Assembly: GCA_037447655.1 (NCBI GenBank)
Contig: JBBHKE010000490.1
Location: forward strand, 1-34,252
Direction: 5' to 3'
Length of the DNA: 34,252 nt
From: Zygnema cylindricum
Lineage: Eukaryota; Streptophyta; Zygnematophyceae; Zygnematales; Zygnemataceae
The notes below the pieces were generated by a model. It made no database searches. It was not told the origin of the DNA and saw only the letters and a list, made by a program, of their open reading frames with translations. Positions 1 to 12,900 of this stretch are shown here, piece by piece; position 1 is the stretch's first letter, and each line of letters begins with the position of its first letter. Both the position numbers and the translations under genes were made by a program.

Positions 1-126
<126 letters not shown>

Positions 127-421
127 AATTTTTTATTTTTTTGACAATGCTAAGCTACTATTTGAACTCCTCTTAAAGCCAATGGCGTAGGAATTTTCTC
201 GCTCTCTGGCGTTTCACTATTACTTTTGTCTATTTGTTGAAAGGATTGCTTTTAGTAGTTTCTCGGCTTTTTTTATTTAGTTTGGTACTTTTTTTGTCTT
301 TGAGTACGCTATTTTGTTGTTTTTTTTTGTGTTTGTTGTTCCTTTCAATGTCTTTGCCCTTGTTTGTCTGCTACACCATGCACCACTTTTAGTGTAATTT
401 TTTTTTTGACAATTTAAAAAT

Positions 422-545
422 CTTTTCTCCGCGCACACTTGTCTGATTCTTAAACAGACGTGTTGTGATTGAAAGATAAGGTTCTCGGCTTCCCATCGAC
501 GGACTCTAATCAAATATCTGAATAGTGTGCTTACAGAAAAGAAGT
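422..545. mobile_element. Relic of small inverted-repeat element (family C)
   Basis: The left arm (CTCCGCGCACACTTGTCTGA) and right arm (AATAGTGTGCTTACAGAAAAG) are inverted relative to each other. The middle, with TGATTGAAAGATAAGGTTCT, matches the middle of the full copy at 26669-26878. It looks like an old, diverged copy of a non-autonomous element. The outer ends with the CGCGAATCG motif are not recognisable here. Confidence 0.6.
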
Positions 546-739
546 TTTAAACGGTGAAAAAATCGTTAACACTAATAGCGGTACAGGATGTAGTTTCTTT
601 CACACTCTTTTTGTCCTTCTAGTTTCCTTCCACCCTCAGTCGCTATTTAAAATTTGTGTTTGCATTTGTTTATAGTTCCATGTACTCTCATGGTTTACCG
701 TCAAGCTCTTTTAATGATGTCTTTCCATTTGTGCATGGC

Positions 740-861
740 TAAGTACAATCGTACCTTATGCCATAAACGACAAATGGTGTATTGTGACCAAAAACTGTGT
801 AAAGTACAATTGTACTTTCATGCCATAAACGACAAATTAAGTACTGTGACCGAAAACCATG
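740..861. repeat. Two-copy tandem duplication, about 61 bp
   Basis: Each copy contains AGTACAA[T/C]NGTAC followed by ATGCCATAAACGACAAAT and then CTGTGACC or TTGTGACC. The copies start near 740 and 800. The second contains the 12-base palindrome GTACAATTGTAC. No function is evident. Confidence 0.7.
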
Positions 862-1807
862 TCGGCACATGGCATTTGAGTATTTCAAAACCATAGTAAC
901 TCTAGTTGGTTAGTGGAAATCATGAGAACGACATAAAATACATTTTATTTTGAAGGATTTTGTAAGGATAATTTCGAGTAAATAACTAATTTCATAAAAG
1001 ACCGATATATTGACGAATCAACAATGATTTCGATCCACCTCAATATGCAAAAACGAAAACTAAACGTTTCAATACCAAATGTAAAACCACAGTTAGTAAC
1101 TCCAATTCAACGATGACCCTTTTTATCCTCCGGTGACAAAATAATGTTTATAATATCAATTACATTTTTCACAACACTACATCCGGAAACGACTGACTGT
1201 CCTCATCATTTGCAACTTTAGTACAACCATTTACATGAAACCCAGCCACACAGTATTAAACATTTTCTCTCAAAGCAATTCAAGATGAAACACACTTCTT
1301 ATCATATTTGTGGTCCACTATATTTGAAGTTGCTCAATTAACCAAAAATCTAAAAAAAAAAAAAAAAAAACACCTCGTCGCAACTTCAATTCAAAAAATA
1401 CATATTGCCGCAATAACGAGAAAAAGAAACGGAAAACCATATCCTTCAATATAAAAATATATAAAAACATATTAAAACATCAAATCGCGACCCTTCTCTC
1501 TCCTTCCCATAAAAAAAAAAAAAAAGATACCAATGATGCAGAATATAACTTTTACAGGAAACAAACTCGAAAAGTAAAACAAACAATTTCTATCCTTTAC
1601 CTTCCTTGCAATAGAAAAGCGATAACAAAAAAAAAGGAAACAAAAAAAGACTATGGAGCAAAATACACAAAACCTTATTGCACCTCTTTCTAAGAGGTAG
1701 CAATTTTTTTTTTTTTCCCAAACCCTTCCCAAAAAAAATAAAAAAAATCATCTTTTTACTTTTCCATTAGCCTCTCCCTTCTGTACATAGCTACTAAACT
1801 CAACTTT

Positions 1808-2344
1808 CATGCCGGTCAACTTCAGTCAACGCAAGTCAACCTGGTTCAAACAACTAAAAACATATTTTCTCATTGGTCAAAGATGGTCAACGCTGGTCAA
1901 CGACGGTCATCACCGGTCAATGCCTGTCGACAAGGACGAATTACTACCATTTTGTTCCTAGTGTCTAGTCAATGGTGGTCAACAAGGGTCAATTTTTGTC
2001 AACAACAGTCGAGAAACTAGATTTTTGAGTGTCAACTATGGTTAACTCGGGTCAAAACTAATCAACAAAGGTCAACTCGGGTATACTAGAGCCAACAAAC
2101 TCCATTTCAACGCTGGTCAACATTGGTCAACGCTGGTCAAGAAGGTCAACATAAGTCAGCCGCAGTCAACGAGTCTGATCGCCTCAAGTCAACTCCGGAC
2201 AACTTCGGTCAAAAATAGTCAAAGCCGGTCAACACAGAAAAAGTTCAGCCTCGACCAAGTCAACAAAAAGTCAAAGCAGGTCAAAGTTAACACCGGTCAA
2301 ATTCGACATCGATCGCAGTCAAGGGTGGTTAAAGTCAACGCCGG
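1808..2344. repeat. GGTCAAC degenerate minisatellite
   Basis: The motif GGTCAAC, or variants such as AGTCAAC, recurs dozens of times at a spacing near 10 bases (for example GCTGGTCAACGACGGTCATC). The array abuts the formin's last codons: the TCA at 2345-2347, which is the gene's TGA stop, is part of a GGTCAACA repeat unit. Read on the gene strand the unit is GTTGACC, and it would form the start of the 3' untranslated region. Confidence 0.85.
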
Positions 2345-2541
2345 TCAACACGACTCGATGGCGATCTGTTCTTTCATGAGCTGTTGCTGTAAACGAGTGA
2401 CTTCGTGTTGCTCATGTCTCCTCCTCCTCCTCTCCTCCTCCTCCGCCTTCCTCTCCTCCTCCTCCTTCTTCTTCCTCTTCTTCTCGTTTTCCGCGAGAGC
2501 TTCTTTGAAAAGGTTCACGAAATCGTGGAGGACAGAAAAGA
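2345..2541 (-). CDS. Formin exon 15: end of FH2, C-terminal tail and stop
   Basis: The acceptor is GGAATTTCAG. The first two bases complete an Ile codon. It encodes [20 protein letters not shown], the closing '(F)F..L..F...F..A..EN' block of FH2. A Lys/Glu/Arg-rich helix and [13 protein letters not shown] follow, ending IAIESC-TGA. There is no clear DAD motif. The stop lies within the GGTCAAC minisatellite. Confidence 0.94.
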
Positions 2542-4339
2542 CTGAAATTCCAAGGAGAGGAGAGGGAGAGGGAGAGGGAGGGGAGGGTGAGGGGAGGGAG
2601 GGAGGGAGGGGGGAAGAGGGTGAGGAGAGGGAGAGGGAAGGCGCAACAGGAGGAAGGAGAGGAGAGGGAAGGAGGAAAGGTAGAAAGGAGAGAGGAGAGA
2701 AGGAGCAAAGGAGAGGAGAGGGAAGGAGGAAAGGTAGAAAGGAGAGAGGAGAGAAGGAGCAAAGGAGAGGGGAGGAGGAAGGAGCAAGGAGAGAGGAGAG
2801 GAGAGGGAAGAGCAAAGCGAGAGATGAGAGGAGAGGGAAGGAGGAAAGGGATAGAGGAGAGGAGAAGGAGACGAAGGAGAGGGAGTGGAAGGAGAGGCAG
2901 GAAAGGGATGGAAAGAGAGGAGAGGGTGATGAGAAAGGAGGGAAGTCGAGGGAGGAGAGGGAGGGAATGGAGGAAGGAGATGAAGGATGATGAGAGGGAG
3001 GATCAAGAGGGGAGGAGAGGAACAATAGAGAAGGGGAGGGACAGGAACCAGGAGATCGAGGGACAAGAAGGAGAGAAATAAGTGGAATGGAATGAGAAAG
3101 AAGAGAGGAAAAAAAAGGAGAAGAAAGAAGGAAACGAGGAAAGAGAGACATGACGGCAAGAGGATAAAGAAGTGTGGGAGGAGGGGGAAGACAGAGTGGA
3201 ATTTCTGTGGGGAAGGGGAGAGAGAGGAATTTCTGTGGGGAAGGGGAGAAAGAGGAATTTCCAGCAAGGAGAGGGGAGAGAGGAATTTCAGGGTGGGGTT
3301 GGGGGGGGAAGAGAGAGAGAGGAATATCTCACTTGTGGCGGCGGGGGCTGTCTTCACATCTCCTCCAAAATGTTTTGAAAGGGCAGCACACGTAGCTTCC
3401 TGGAAGGTGCATAGTTCTTTTATTATATTAGATTGGCAAAAAGAAACTGGTTTCTAAATATTTTTTCGACTTTTTTTGACTTATCTGTTATGAAATCGAT
3501 TTCAAGTTATACAGAGTTCTTTTCAAAGTTACTACGATGTTGTTCAATGAATATATACATAACTATATATATATATATTATTTATAACTATTACTGTTAC
3601 CATTACTGTTATTATTTTGTTGTTGTTAGTGTCAATATTTTTATTATTATTGTTAAATCGTTGTTCTTTACCATTACTGTTATTATTTTGTTGTTGTTAG
3701 TGTCAATATTTTTATTATTATTGTTAAATCATTGTTCTTCTTATTTATTTTATAATAATGGATTTTACTGTTATTAGAGTTACGATTATCATGATGTTTT
3801 TCTAACGGTAAAGGGAGGGAAAAAAAAAAACCAAGAAAACAAACAAACAGAAAGATAGACACGAACAAAAACGGAAAAAAAACAAAAAAACGGACCATTT
3901 TATTCAGTGATTGTCGGATGCGAGTAATTTTCGGTTCGACCTCTTCCTTGAAAAAAGGGACTAGCACCTGGAAATAACATACAAACATAAATAAAAAAAG
4001 GAGTAAAATAATAAAACAATTTAATATTTAAGATAAATATTACAAATTTTACAAAAACACAATAAAAGCCTTTTCCAAACAGCTTTCGTTCTCTATTTCT
4101 TCAAGATGAACCAAAAAAAAGAAAGGAACCCCTCAGAGGAGTGGGGATGAGTTGAGGGTGAGAGCCAGTATATATAGGGAGAGGAGAGAGAGTGTGTATA
4201 TGAGCATACGGAGACAAATGACATGTATATATGGTATAGGTGCAGAGAGATGCACAGAGGCATATATGGCAGAGGACATATAGATAGAGGGTGAGAGGAA
4301 GGAGGGAGAGGAGAGGAGAGAGAGAGAGGGGGTATATAG

Positions 4340-4386
<47 letters not shown>

Positions 4387-6663
4387 CATTGTTTTTCAAC
4401 ACTATTTATCTATATAGATTTACCTCGAAAGCGATCATAGTCATTCGATCTTCTTCAGTCGGAGGAGGAATCCCTAATCCTTCCTTTTCGGCTCTCTCCC
4501 TCCTCTCCATTATCGCCCGAACCTCTTTTTCGACCGCCTTCAGTTCGTCTTTTAGCTGTTTTTGTCCTCTTTCTAATTCCCTCACAGCGCCCACCATAGC
4601 ATCGGAGTCCAACTGAAAAAAAAAAGAAAAAAATAGGGGATGAAAAAAAGGATGAACGGGTAAGAAAAAGAGGTAAGAAACGAGGTAAGAAAAAGAGGTA
4701 ATGAGAAGGGTGAAGACGTAAGAAAAAAGGGCAAGAAACGGGGTATGAAAAGAGGGAAAATAAGGGAAAAAAAGGGGGGAGAAGAGAGAAAAAAAGGGCT
4801 TTTAGATCGTCTTCTAGCGGTTTTGTCCTTTTTCTAATTCCCTCACAACCGCCACCGTGGCGACCGAGTCCAACTGAATTTACCGTAAGGGGTAAAATAA
4901 AAAAAAGGTTAAAAAGGGAAGAAAAAGAGATAAGAAAAGCGGTGAGAAAAACGGTTGAAAAAAAAGGGTGAGATAAAGGGGTAAAATCCAGAAAAAAAAC
5001 CCCATAAAAATCCCAAAAAAATAAAAAATAAAATCCCAAAAGACCAAAAAAAAAACACATGTTAAAAAAAAAATGCAAAAAGAAGTACCTCACCTTAATA
5101 ACGTCTCCGAGACTCCGTTTTTCCGGACCATCTTCGACAAAATCTTCGAAAAAAGTGAGAAGTTCGGGTTGTTGTTCGGCCAAGACCTCGGTCAAATAGG
5201 GCATAAACCCCTTTGTCCACCCCACAGTCGCCAGATCCCCCGGAGAAAACCCCGCCGCTTTGCCTGAAATAATATTTATAAATATAAAAAAACATTTTTG
5301 TTTTTGTAAAAACCGTAAAGAACTCATTATAAGGTAGAATCCTATAGGTCATTAACAATCTACTTAGTTATAAAATTTTAACTTTAATAATATGAATATG
5401 ACTAAAGTCGTAAGAATCTAATCTTATGGTCTCCTGCTCTAATGTTATATTTATGTATTATATCATATATATATATATATCTATATGCTGCATATACCAC
5501 ATATACTATTTCATGAATATACAGTAATACATATCTCTATGATATACACAATAGTACATGATTATGCATTGTCATCTATAATAATACATACATAATTATC
5601 CATAACAACACGTACATAATAATAAACAAATAATAGCGAATCGCTATAACCATGCCAAACCTATTTAAACATTTGCCTTTTAGTGAATTTCATAGAGATC
5701 TCCGAACATAAAAAAAGTATCAAGCAGTCATTTTTTTTTTACTTACAAATTTCGAAACGCTACCTTTTAGCATTTTTATACACTAAATTCTGACACAAAT
5801 GTCGTTTACGTACAAATACAGAGTCAGTTTTTTTTTTTTTTTTGACAGATTTGTGTACCTTTTTATGTTCCTGAACCTATACAAACTTTAGTGTTGCATA
5901 TTGATTGAAATCGAAAACAATACATCGCAATTTTGGAACATCATTACATCGTGAAATTCAGAATTTGAATATTGACTGGCAAAAGCCAAAAAATATCGTT
6001 ATCGCGATAATCAACGATAATCGACCAATATTACAAAAAAAAAAAAAAAGGGTAGTTTAGATGTATGAAATGCAAAGAATTTGAGGAATGTATAGAATGT
6101 ACGGACTGTACAAAATATACAGAATTTGAAAAAAGTATGGAATCTGCAGACGGTACAGAATGTATTGATTGTACCGAATGTATGACTATTGACAAACCTG
6201 TTCCATATGCAAAACTAACAAACTCGCTAAAAGACAAATGTTCAGATAGATTTCGCGTGGTTATAGAGATTTGTTAAAACATTTTTCAGTAATACATCCT
6301 GTTGAACACAACTTAGGCTTACGGAACTGTACAATTTTGCTAAAAGACAAACATCAAAGAACGATTTTGCTAAAAGACAAATGTCCAAGTACGATTATGC
6401 TAAAAGACAAATGTTCCGTGGTTATAGAGATATTCCTTCCGTAGTTATAACAGTCCCCTAAAAAAAAAAATCAACAGCCCTAAAAGGACAATAGAGTCAT
6501 AAACACCCAAACACAAACCATAATTTTTAAACTAACAAAGGGAGGAAATAGGGAAAAACAGAGAATTTCGATAGTACCGATAGAGGTAAAAGCAGGAAAA
6601 AAAAATACGATTTGTCCAATTTAAAAAGGTCATTTTCCTGAGTTTTTAACACTCTTTTTTGTG

Positions 6664-6696
<33 letters not shown>

Positions 6697-7374
6697 TTAT
6701 TTATTTATTATGATTCAACAACCGTAAAGTTTTTTATTCTTATTTTTATTATTATATTTTTTTTAATTTTACCTCTACTAGTTCCCTGATTCAACTTATT
6801 TCCGATGGCGAGAACCACCAACAAAATTTCCGGAAGTCGGGCAGAGACTCGAACCTTTGCAAAAAAAAAAAAAAAAATAGTCAATAAACAAAGAAAAAAA
6901 AAAAACATCAATATTGAAAGAAAAAAGAAAAGAAAGATAAAAAAAAATCTTTCAGTTGCGGAAACGGGCAGAAACTCAAACTTTTTGCAAAAAACAAAAG
7001 ATAAAAGATGGAAAAAAAAAAAAAAAAAAACATAAACATTTTCTTTTTTTTAGGGTATCCATATACATTATATATGCCATTATTTTTTGTTTTTTTTTTT
7101 GTTTTTTTTTTGTTTTTTTTTTGTTTTTTTTTCTTTTTATTTTTATTACCTTCCCAGCAATATTCGTTACCAATGACAATTTGGCCTCCAAAATGGGTCC
7201 CTGAAAACCGCAAAAAAAAAAAAAAAAGGAATCAAGGAAAGAAAATAAAGAATAAAAAGAAAAAAAAAAAAAAAAAAAACAAGAGTGAGAGAGCGAGAGA
7301 GTAAGGGAGGGAGGGAGGGAGGGAGGGAGGGAGGGAGGGAGGGAGGGAGGGAGGGAGGGAGGGAGGGAGGAAGG

Positions 7375-7420
<46 letters not shown>

Positions 7421-8369
7421 CCAAAAAAAATCAGGAAAAACAAGAAAAACAAAACAATAACTAACAAAACAAAACAAAACAAAGCAAAGTGGTTTTTCTT
7501 TTTTTTTACCCATTCCAAGAGGCTGACTCGCAGTTTCAAAATTTGCAGTTTTTGTTCGAGGCGAGAGACCGGCATCAGCTTGTAGTAGAGCTGGGAGGCA
7601 AAGAAAGGGCGGGAGGGAGGGAGAGGGAGAGGGGGAGGGGGGCGAGCGAGAGGGAGAGGGAGAGGGAGAGGGAGAGGGAGAGGGAGAGGGAGAGGGAGAG
7701 GGAGAGGGAGAGGGAGAGGGAGAGGGAGAGGGAGAGGGAGAGGGAGAGGGAGAGGGAGAGGGAGAGGGAGAGGGAGAGGGAGAGGGAGAGGGAGAGGGAG
7801 AGGGAGAGGGAGAGGGAGAGGGAGAGGGAGAGGGAGAGGGAGAGGGAGAGGGAGAGGGAGAGGGAAAAGGGGAGGGAGAGGGAGAGGGAAAAGGGGAGGG
7901 AGAGGGAGAGGGAGAGGGGGAGGGGGAGGGGGAGGGGGGAGGGGGAGGGGGAGGGGGAGGGGGGAGGGCGAGGGGGGGGGGCGAGGGGGAGGGGGAGGGG
8001 GGAGGGGGAGGGAGAGGGAGAGGGCGTGCGAGAGGGAGAGGGGGAGAGGGAGAGGAAGGAGGGGATCGCCAGTTTTAATTGTTGAATTAAAATCGTTCTC
8101 GAAAGAATTCAAAGGTTATCCACATTTCCTTCCCCCCACTTCCTTGACCCTTCGCTTTTTCTTTTTTTCTTCTTATTTATTTATTTACTTAAAATCTTTT
8201 CTTTTTCCAACTTAAAAACGGTAACAGCAAAAAAAGAAAAAAAACATTTTTTTTTAACTACAATACTTTGGACAGTAAAAACGTTTTTTTTTGGTTTATT
8301 CCAAAATCAAAACTTAGAAGCTTGGCGCCAAGAATAAGTTTTTTGTTTTCTAAAATTTTAGTTTTTGTT

Positions 8370-8404
<35 letters not shown>

Positions 8405-8938
8405 GCCTGTTTATTCGTATTTTTATTTTATTTTATTTTGTTTATTTATTATTATTTTATTTTATTTTGTTCACCTGTTCACATCTTCCGAGATCATTGA
8501 AGTTTCCAGCAAAAGCCTGCAAAAAAAAAAAAAAAAAAAAAACATCAAAATAAAAATAGACAAAATAATTCTCAAGAAAAAAAAATAGCACTTAAGATTA
8601 ACTCGTTAATTAATAAATAGTTACCTTGGGTTTGACCTTTTCATCTTTACTGCGTTTTTATGCGGTTCCCTTATAAAAAGCAAAGGTAGTGTAAAAAAAA
8701 AAAAATGACAGATAATTAACTTTTTTTAAATAATTTGTTTTATGAAAAAATACCTTTAGTTTTGCTTTTTCGTCTTTACTGGGTTTGTTTTTTTCGAGGA
8801 CGTCCGCGAGCCCTTCCACCGCATCTCCCAAAATTTTTATGTCCACTACCAAAATAGCAGTCTAAAAAAAAAAAAAAAACACAAATAATTGATCTTTAAT
8901 TATTTATGGATAATAGATATGTCCACAGTCAGAATAGC

Positions 8939-8969
<31 letters not shown>

Positions 8970-9867
8970 TAGCAAAGATATAAACGCAAACAAAACAAAT
9001 AAACAAACAAACCAACTAACCAACAAACAAACAAAAAAATGAATAAACAAATGAATAAATTATTAAACAAACAATCAGATGAATAATGAACTACTAAACA
9101 AACACATAAATAAATAGATAAATAAATCGATCAGTCAATCAATCAATCAATAAACAAATAAATAAATTAAAATCCGTAAATATATTTAGAAACTTAAAAA
9201 CAAAATCTATCAACAAAGACATTGAATTACGTGTTTCATTTTTTTTTCTTTTTCTTTTTTTCTTTTTCTTTTTTTCTTTTTCTTTTTTTCTTCTTGGACA
9301 AACAAATTAGCAAAAATTCGCAAAACAACAAAAAGACAATCACTCATAAAAATTTGTAGTAGATGTTGAGATTTTGTTTTGAGATTGTAAAAAAAAAAAA
9401 ACAACCTTAGGAAAGAATCTAATCTAATCTAAGCTATCTAATTTAATCTTATCTTAATCTTTCTTTTTTAAGATTTTGCTTTGTACGTCGAAAGCATTTT
9501 CGGAATTTATAACTTGATCGTACTATTTTCACGCGCAAGTGTACAATTCCACTAAAAGACAAAGATAAGTGAAAAAAGTTCTAGTGGATTTGTGGTAATT
9601 ATAGATATTCGCAAGTAGCAGTTATAACAGTCCCCCTTTTTTAAGCTTATTTGGGGTTTTTGGGATTTTTGGGGTTTTGCAGTTTTTAAAACTCACAACA
9701 AATTCCGAAGGAGTCAATTTTACTCGAGAAGTTGTAAGTTCGACGTTATGGGTTTTTTTGGAATCCATCTGTTAATAAATAAACACAAAAGATAAACATA
9801 AAAACATCAAAACAAAAATAAAAACAAAAGATGTACATAAAACAAAAGAAATGAAAAAAACAATATG

Positions 9868-9960
<93 letters not shown>

Positions 9961-12900
9961 CTACACATATATATGCATACAATTTATATATACGTATATT
10001 TATATATATATTACTCTCCAAAATCACAAAACAAAAAAATATCCTGAAAGAAAAAAGGAAAACAAAAAAAAAACTAAAAAACATACTATGCCAAAGAAAA
10101 CAAAGTAGAAACAAGAAAAAATATAAACCCAGCCGGCTATTAATTTGTTTGGTTTTTTCAATCCTCTTTTTCCTCTTTTTCCTCTTTTTCCTCTTTTTCC
10201 TCTTTTTCCTCTCTTTTTTTGTCAAATCCATCACCTTTTTTCTCTTATTTCCCTTCTTTTTTCCTCCTTTGTCAGGTTTTTATGGACAACTTAAATTACA
10301 GTTGGGTTTATCTCGAGTATCTTTCCGTTTTTAAAGGGATGTCAAAGGGTTTTCTTTTCCTTTTTCAGGTGTTTACTAGAGATTCTTGAGATTTTTTAGG
10401 ACTTTTTCGGAATTTTCAATGCTATTTTTTTATTTTTCGTTTTTTTTGAATTTCTAAACTTTTTAGGGTTTCTAAAAGGTTTTTTCTTTGGGCTTTTTTT
10501 GGATTTTTTTGGGGTTTCAGGGTTTCCAAAGATTCTTATTGGGCTCTTTCTAGGTTTTCTAGGGGTTTCCAATATCTTTTTTTAGGGTTTTCTAAAAAAG
10601 TTTGGGTTTATTTAATTTTTGTGATCTTTGTCGCAGAAACAATTTCAGGCTTTGAGGATATTTTAGAAAAAAATTGGAAAAAAAAAAAAAGGAGATTAAT
10701 AGAAAAAGATAAAATGAAATAACATAAAATAAATAAAATAACAATAATAACATCATATCAATAAAAGAACCCTACCAGACGAATGACTTCTTTTTTGACC
10801 ACTTTTGGTTTTTCGGCTTTTTTCGGCACTAGTCGAGAAACTTCCTTGAAGTTACTCTCCACGTCTGTATCTTCTATTTTACTGGAAAAAAAAAGGAGAA
10901 ACAAAAAAAAAGAAAGGGAAAAAAAAACGAAAGGGACAAAAAAAGGGGAAATAAAAAAAAAGAAAGGGGGAAAAAAAAAAGGGAAATAAAAAAAAGAAAG
11001 GGAAAAGAAAGAGGGGGAGTGAAAGAGGTGAAACTTTTATTAATAAAATAATAATAATAATAATAAAAGAACGAAAAAAAAATGAATAAATGAACAAATA
11101 AATAATTAAATAAAGAGATATTTTCAGAAAATTGTGTGAAATACCAACCTCAAAAAAAATTGGGGGTGGATTTGTAATTTTCCTATTTAATGACAATAGA
11201 TGAAAAATACGTGTGAAAAATAAATAAAATAAAATGAGCGGAAATTGTGAGAAAATTGCAAAAATAAATAAATAATGTACAGAAAAATTGACGACAAAAA
11301 ATGCCATATTGAGAGAGTTAAGAGAATGTGTCTAAAAAAAAATGGTTTTTTTTTTAGATCACATTTGTTAGCTTCAAGTATATACTTGTTCTTTTTAAGT
11401 TTGTTATCCATTATTTTTTCCAATCATATGTTGTTTTCCTTTAATTGTAAATTCGTTTCTTAAATTAGACATATACATATAATAATGTGCAACCGTAATT
11501 TTTATTCCTTGATTATTTATATATCGTTCTCTTTACTTCCTAAAAACTTTTGTTAACTCCTTTACATTATGTTCTTTACCTTCTTTTGTTACATTCTTCA
11601 CATTCTTTTGCTGAAAATTTTACATTCTTTTGTTAATTCTTTACATTATTTCGTTGAATTCTTTACCTTCTTTTGTTTTATTCTTTACATTCTTTTGTTA
11701 AATCCTTTACATTATTTCATTAAATCCTTTTACCTTCTTTTGTTATATTCACAATTCTTTCATTCTATGCACAACAAAAAAACAAAAAACTAAAAAGCTA
11801 AAAAACTAAAAGACCAAAAAACTAAAAAACTAAAAGATTAAAAAACTAAAAACTAAAAAGAAAAAAAGAAAAAAAAAAACTTACATATTTGTGGTAGTTT
11901 TTGCAAAAAGACTATCTTCGGAAACTTCCCGGACAGGTGTCCACTGTACACTCACCCCCACTTTCAGTCTCTTCTCCTTCTCCGCCAAAGAGGGGGTAGG
12001 GAGAGAGGGAGAGACAGAGGGAGGCATCCCACCAGGAGGAGGAGGAGGACGGACTCCCCCAGGGGGAGGAGGAGGAGGTCTCATCCCACCTGGGGGGGGA
12101 GGAGGAGGAGGTCGAATACCCCCAGGAGGGGGAGGAGGAGGAGGTCGAATTCCCCCAGGGGGGGGAGGAGGAGGAGGTCGTCTGGGAGGAGGAGGAGGGG
12201 GAGGGATGGAAAACACCCGAGGGAGAGGAGGAGAGATTAACGGCACCTGGAGGTGGAGGACGAAAGAATCGAGGAGAGTCGAGTCAACAGGGGGAATCAA
12301 ACGAGAGAGTTCACCGAAAGGAGGATAAATAAGAGGAGAGGGAGATCACAGGACAAAGATGAATCTGGTGGTAAAGGATACGTTGTTTTTTCAAATAACT
12401 TTTCTTTATTATTTGAATATTTTGGAAAAAAGTTATTTGGGAAATCGCTTGTAACATTATTATGGGGATCAAAAGAAATAGGAGAAGAATTTTTGAAAGA
12501 GGAAAGTTTTTTGGGGGTGGTGGGAGAAGGAGTGGGAGGCGGTTTTTTTGTCGTCCTTATTGGAGGAAGTTTATTTCCGGGCAGATCGTCTTTGTAATTC
12601 GCCAAATTTTGGGGAATGTTTTTCATTACTTTCGAAGAAACGAAATTTTGAAACGATTCCCGATGACGATTTCTGTTTTGTTTTTCGTTTTCGTAACTTT
12701 TTTCTCCCACATAATTTGAAAACAACTTATAACAAAAGAATCGTAATTCTTCCGAAACTTCGTTCCACGACGGTTTATTAGTATTTCTCAAATTTTGTGG
12801 GAGCTCCTCGAACCACGGGTTTACTGTTTCTGTTAAACTGTTGATCAAATCTTCCATAGAAACTCTCGAATCCGTTAAACTAATTTCTTTCAAATTTATT

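Larger units (their letters stand above)
5264..6772 (-). other. Formin intron 10
   Basis: This intron of about 1.5 kb begins with GTAAAA and ends TTTCAG. It holds a (GT)n run at 6662-6697, an AT tract near 5465-5481, several copies of a TAAAAGACAAATGT motif and a degenerate repeat at 6065-6190. I see no gene in it. Confidence 0.7.

Noticed and set aside
1808-2344. GGTCAAC array as a CRISPR array or as plant W-box cluster
   Set aside because: The period near 10 bases has no spacers, so it is not CRISPR. TTGACC similarity to W-boxes is a by-product of the repeat and nothing else suggests a plant.
2325-3457. Several long open frames on both strands in the GA-rich region
   Set aside because: Both strands and most frames are open because GAG, AGG and GGA repeats contain few stops. 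Only the minus-strand end 2541-2345 is coding (formin exon 15).
6976-8112. 378-codon minus frame with LPLPLP repeats and a 198-codon plus frame of Arg-Glu
   Set aside because: They are artefacts of the (AGGGAG)n array. The only coding parts are exon 8 (7590-7510) and exon 9 (7200-7150).
9746-10234. Minus frame rich in Tyr-Ile repeats
   Set aside because: It is a translation of the (AT)n tract; only 9768-9697 is formin exon 5.
11891-12328. 145-codon plus frame of Gly-Gly-Gly
   Set aside because: It is antisense to the FH1 proline repeat of the formin.
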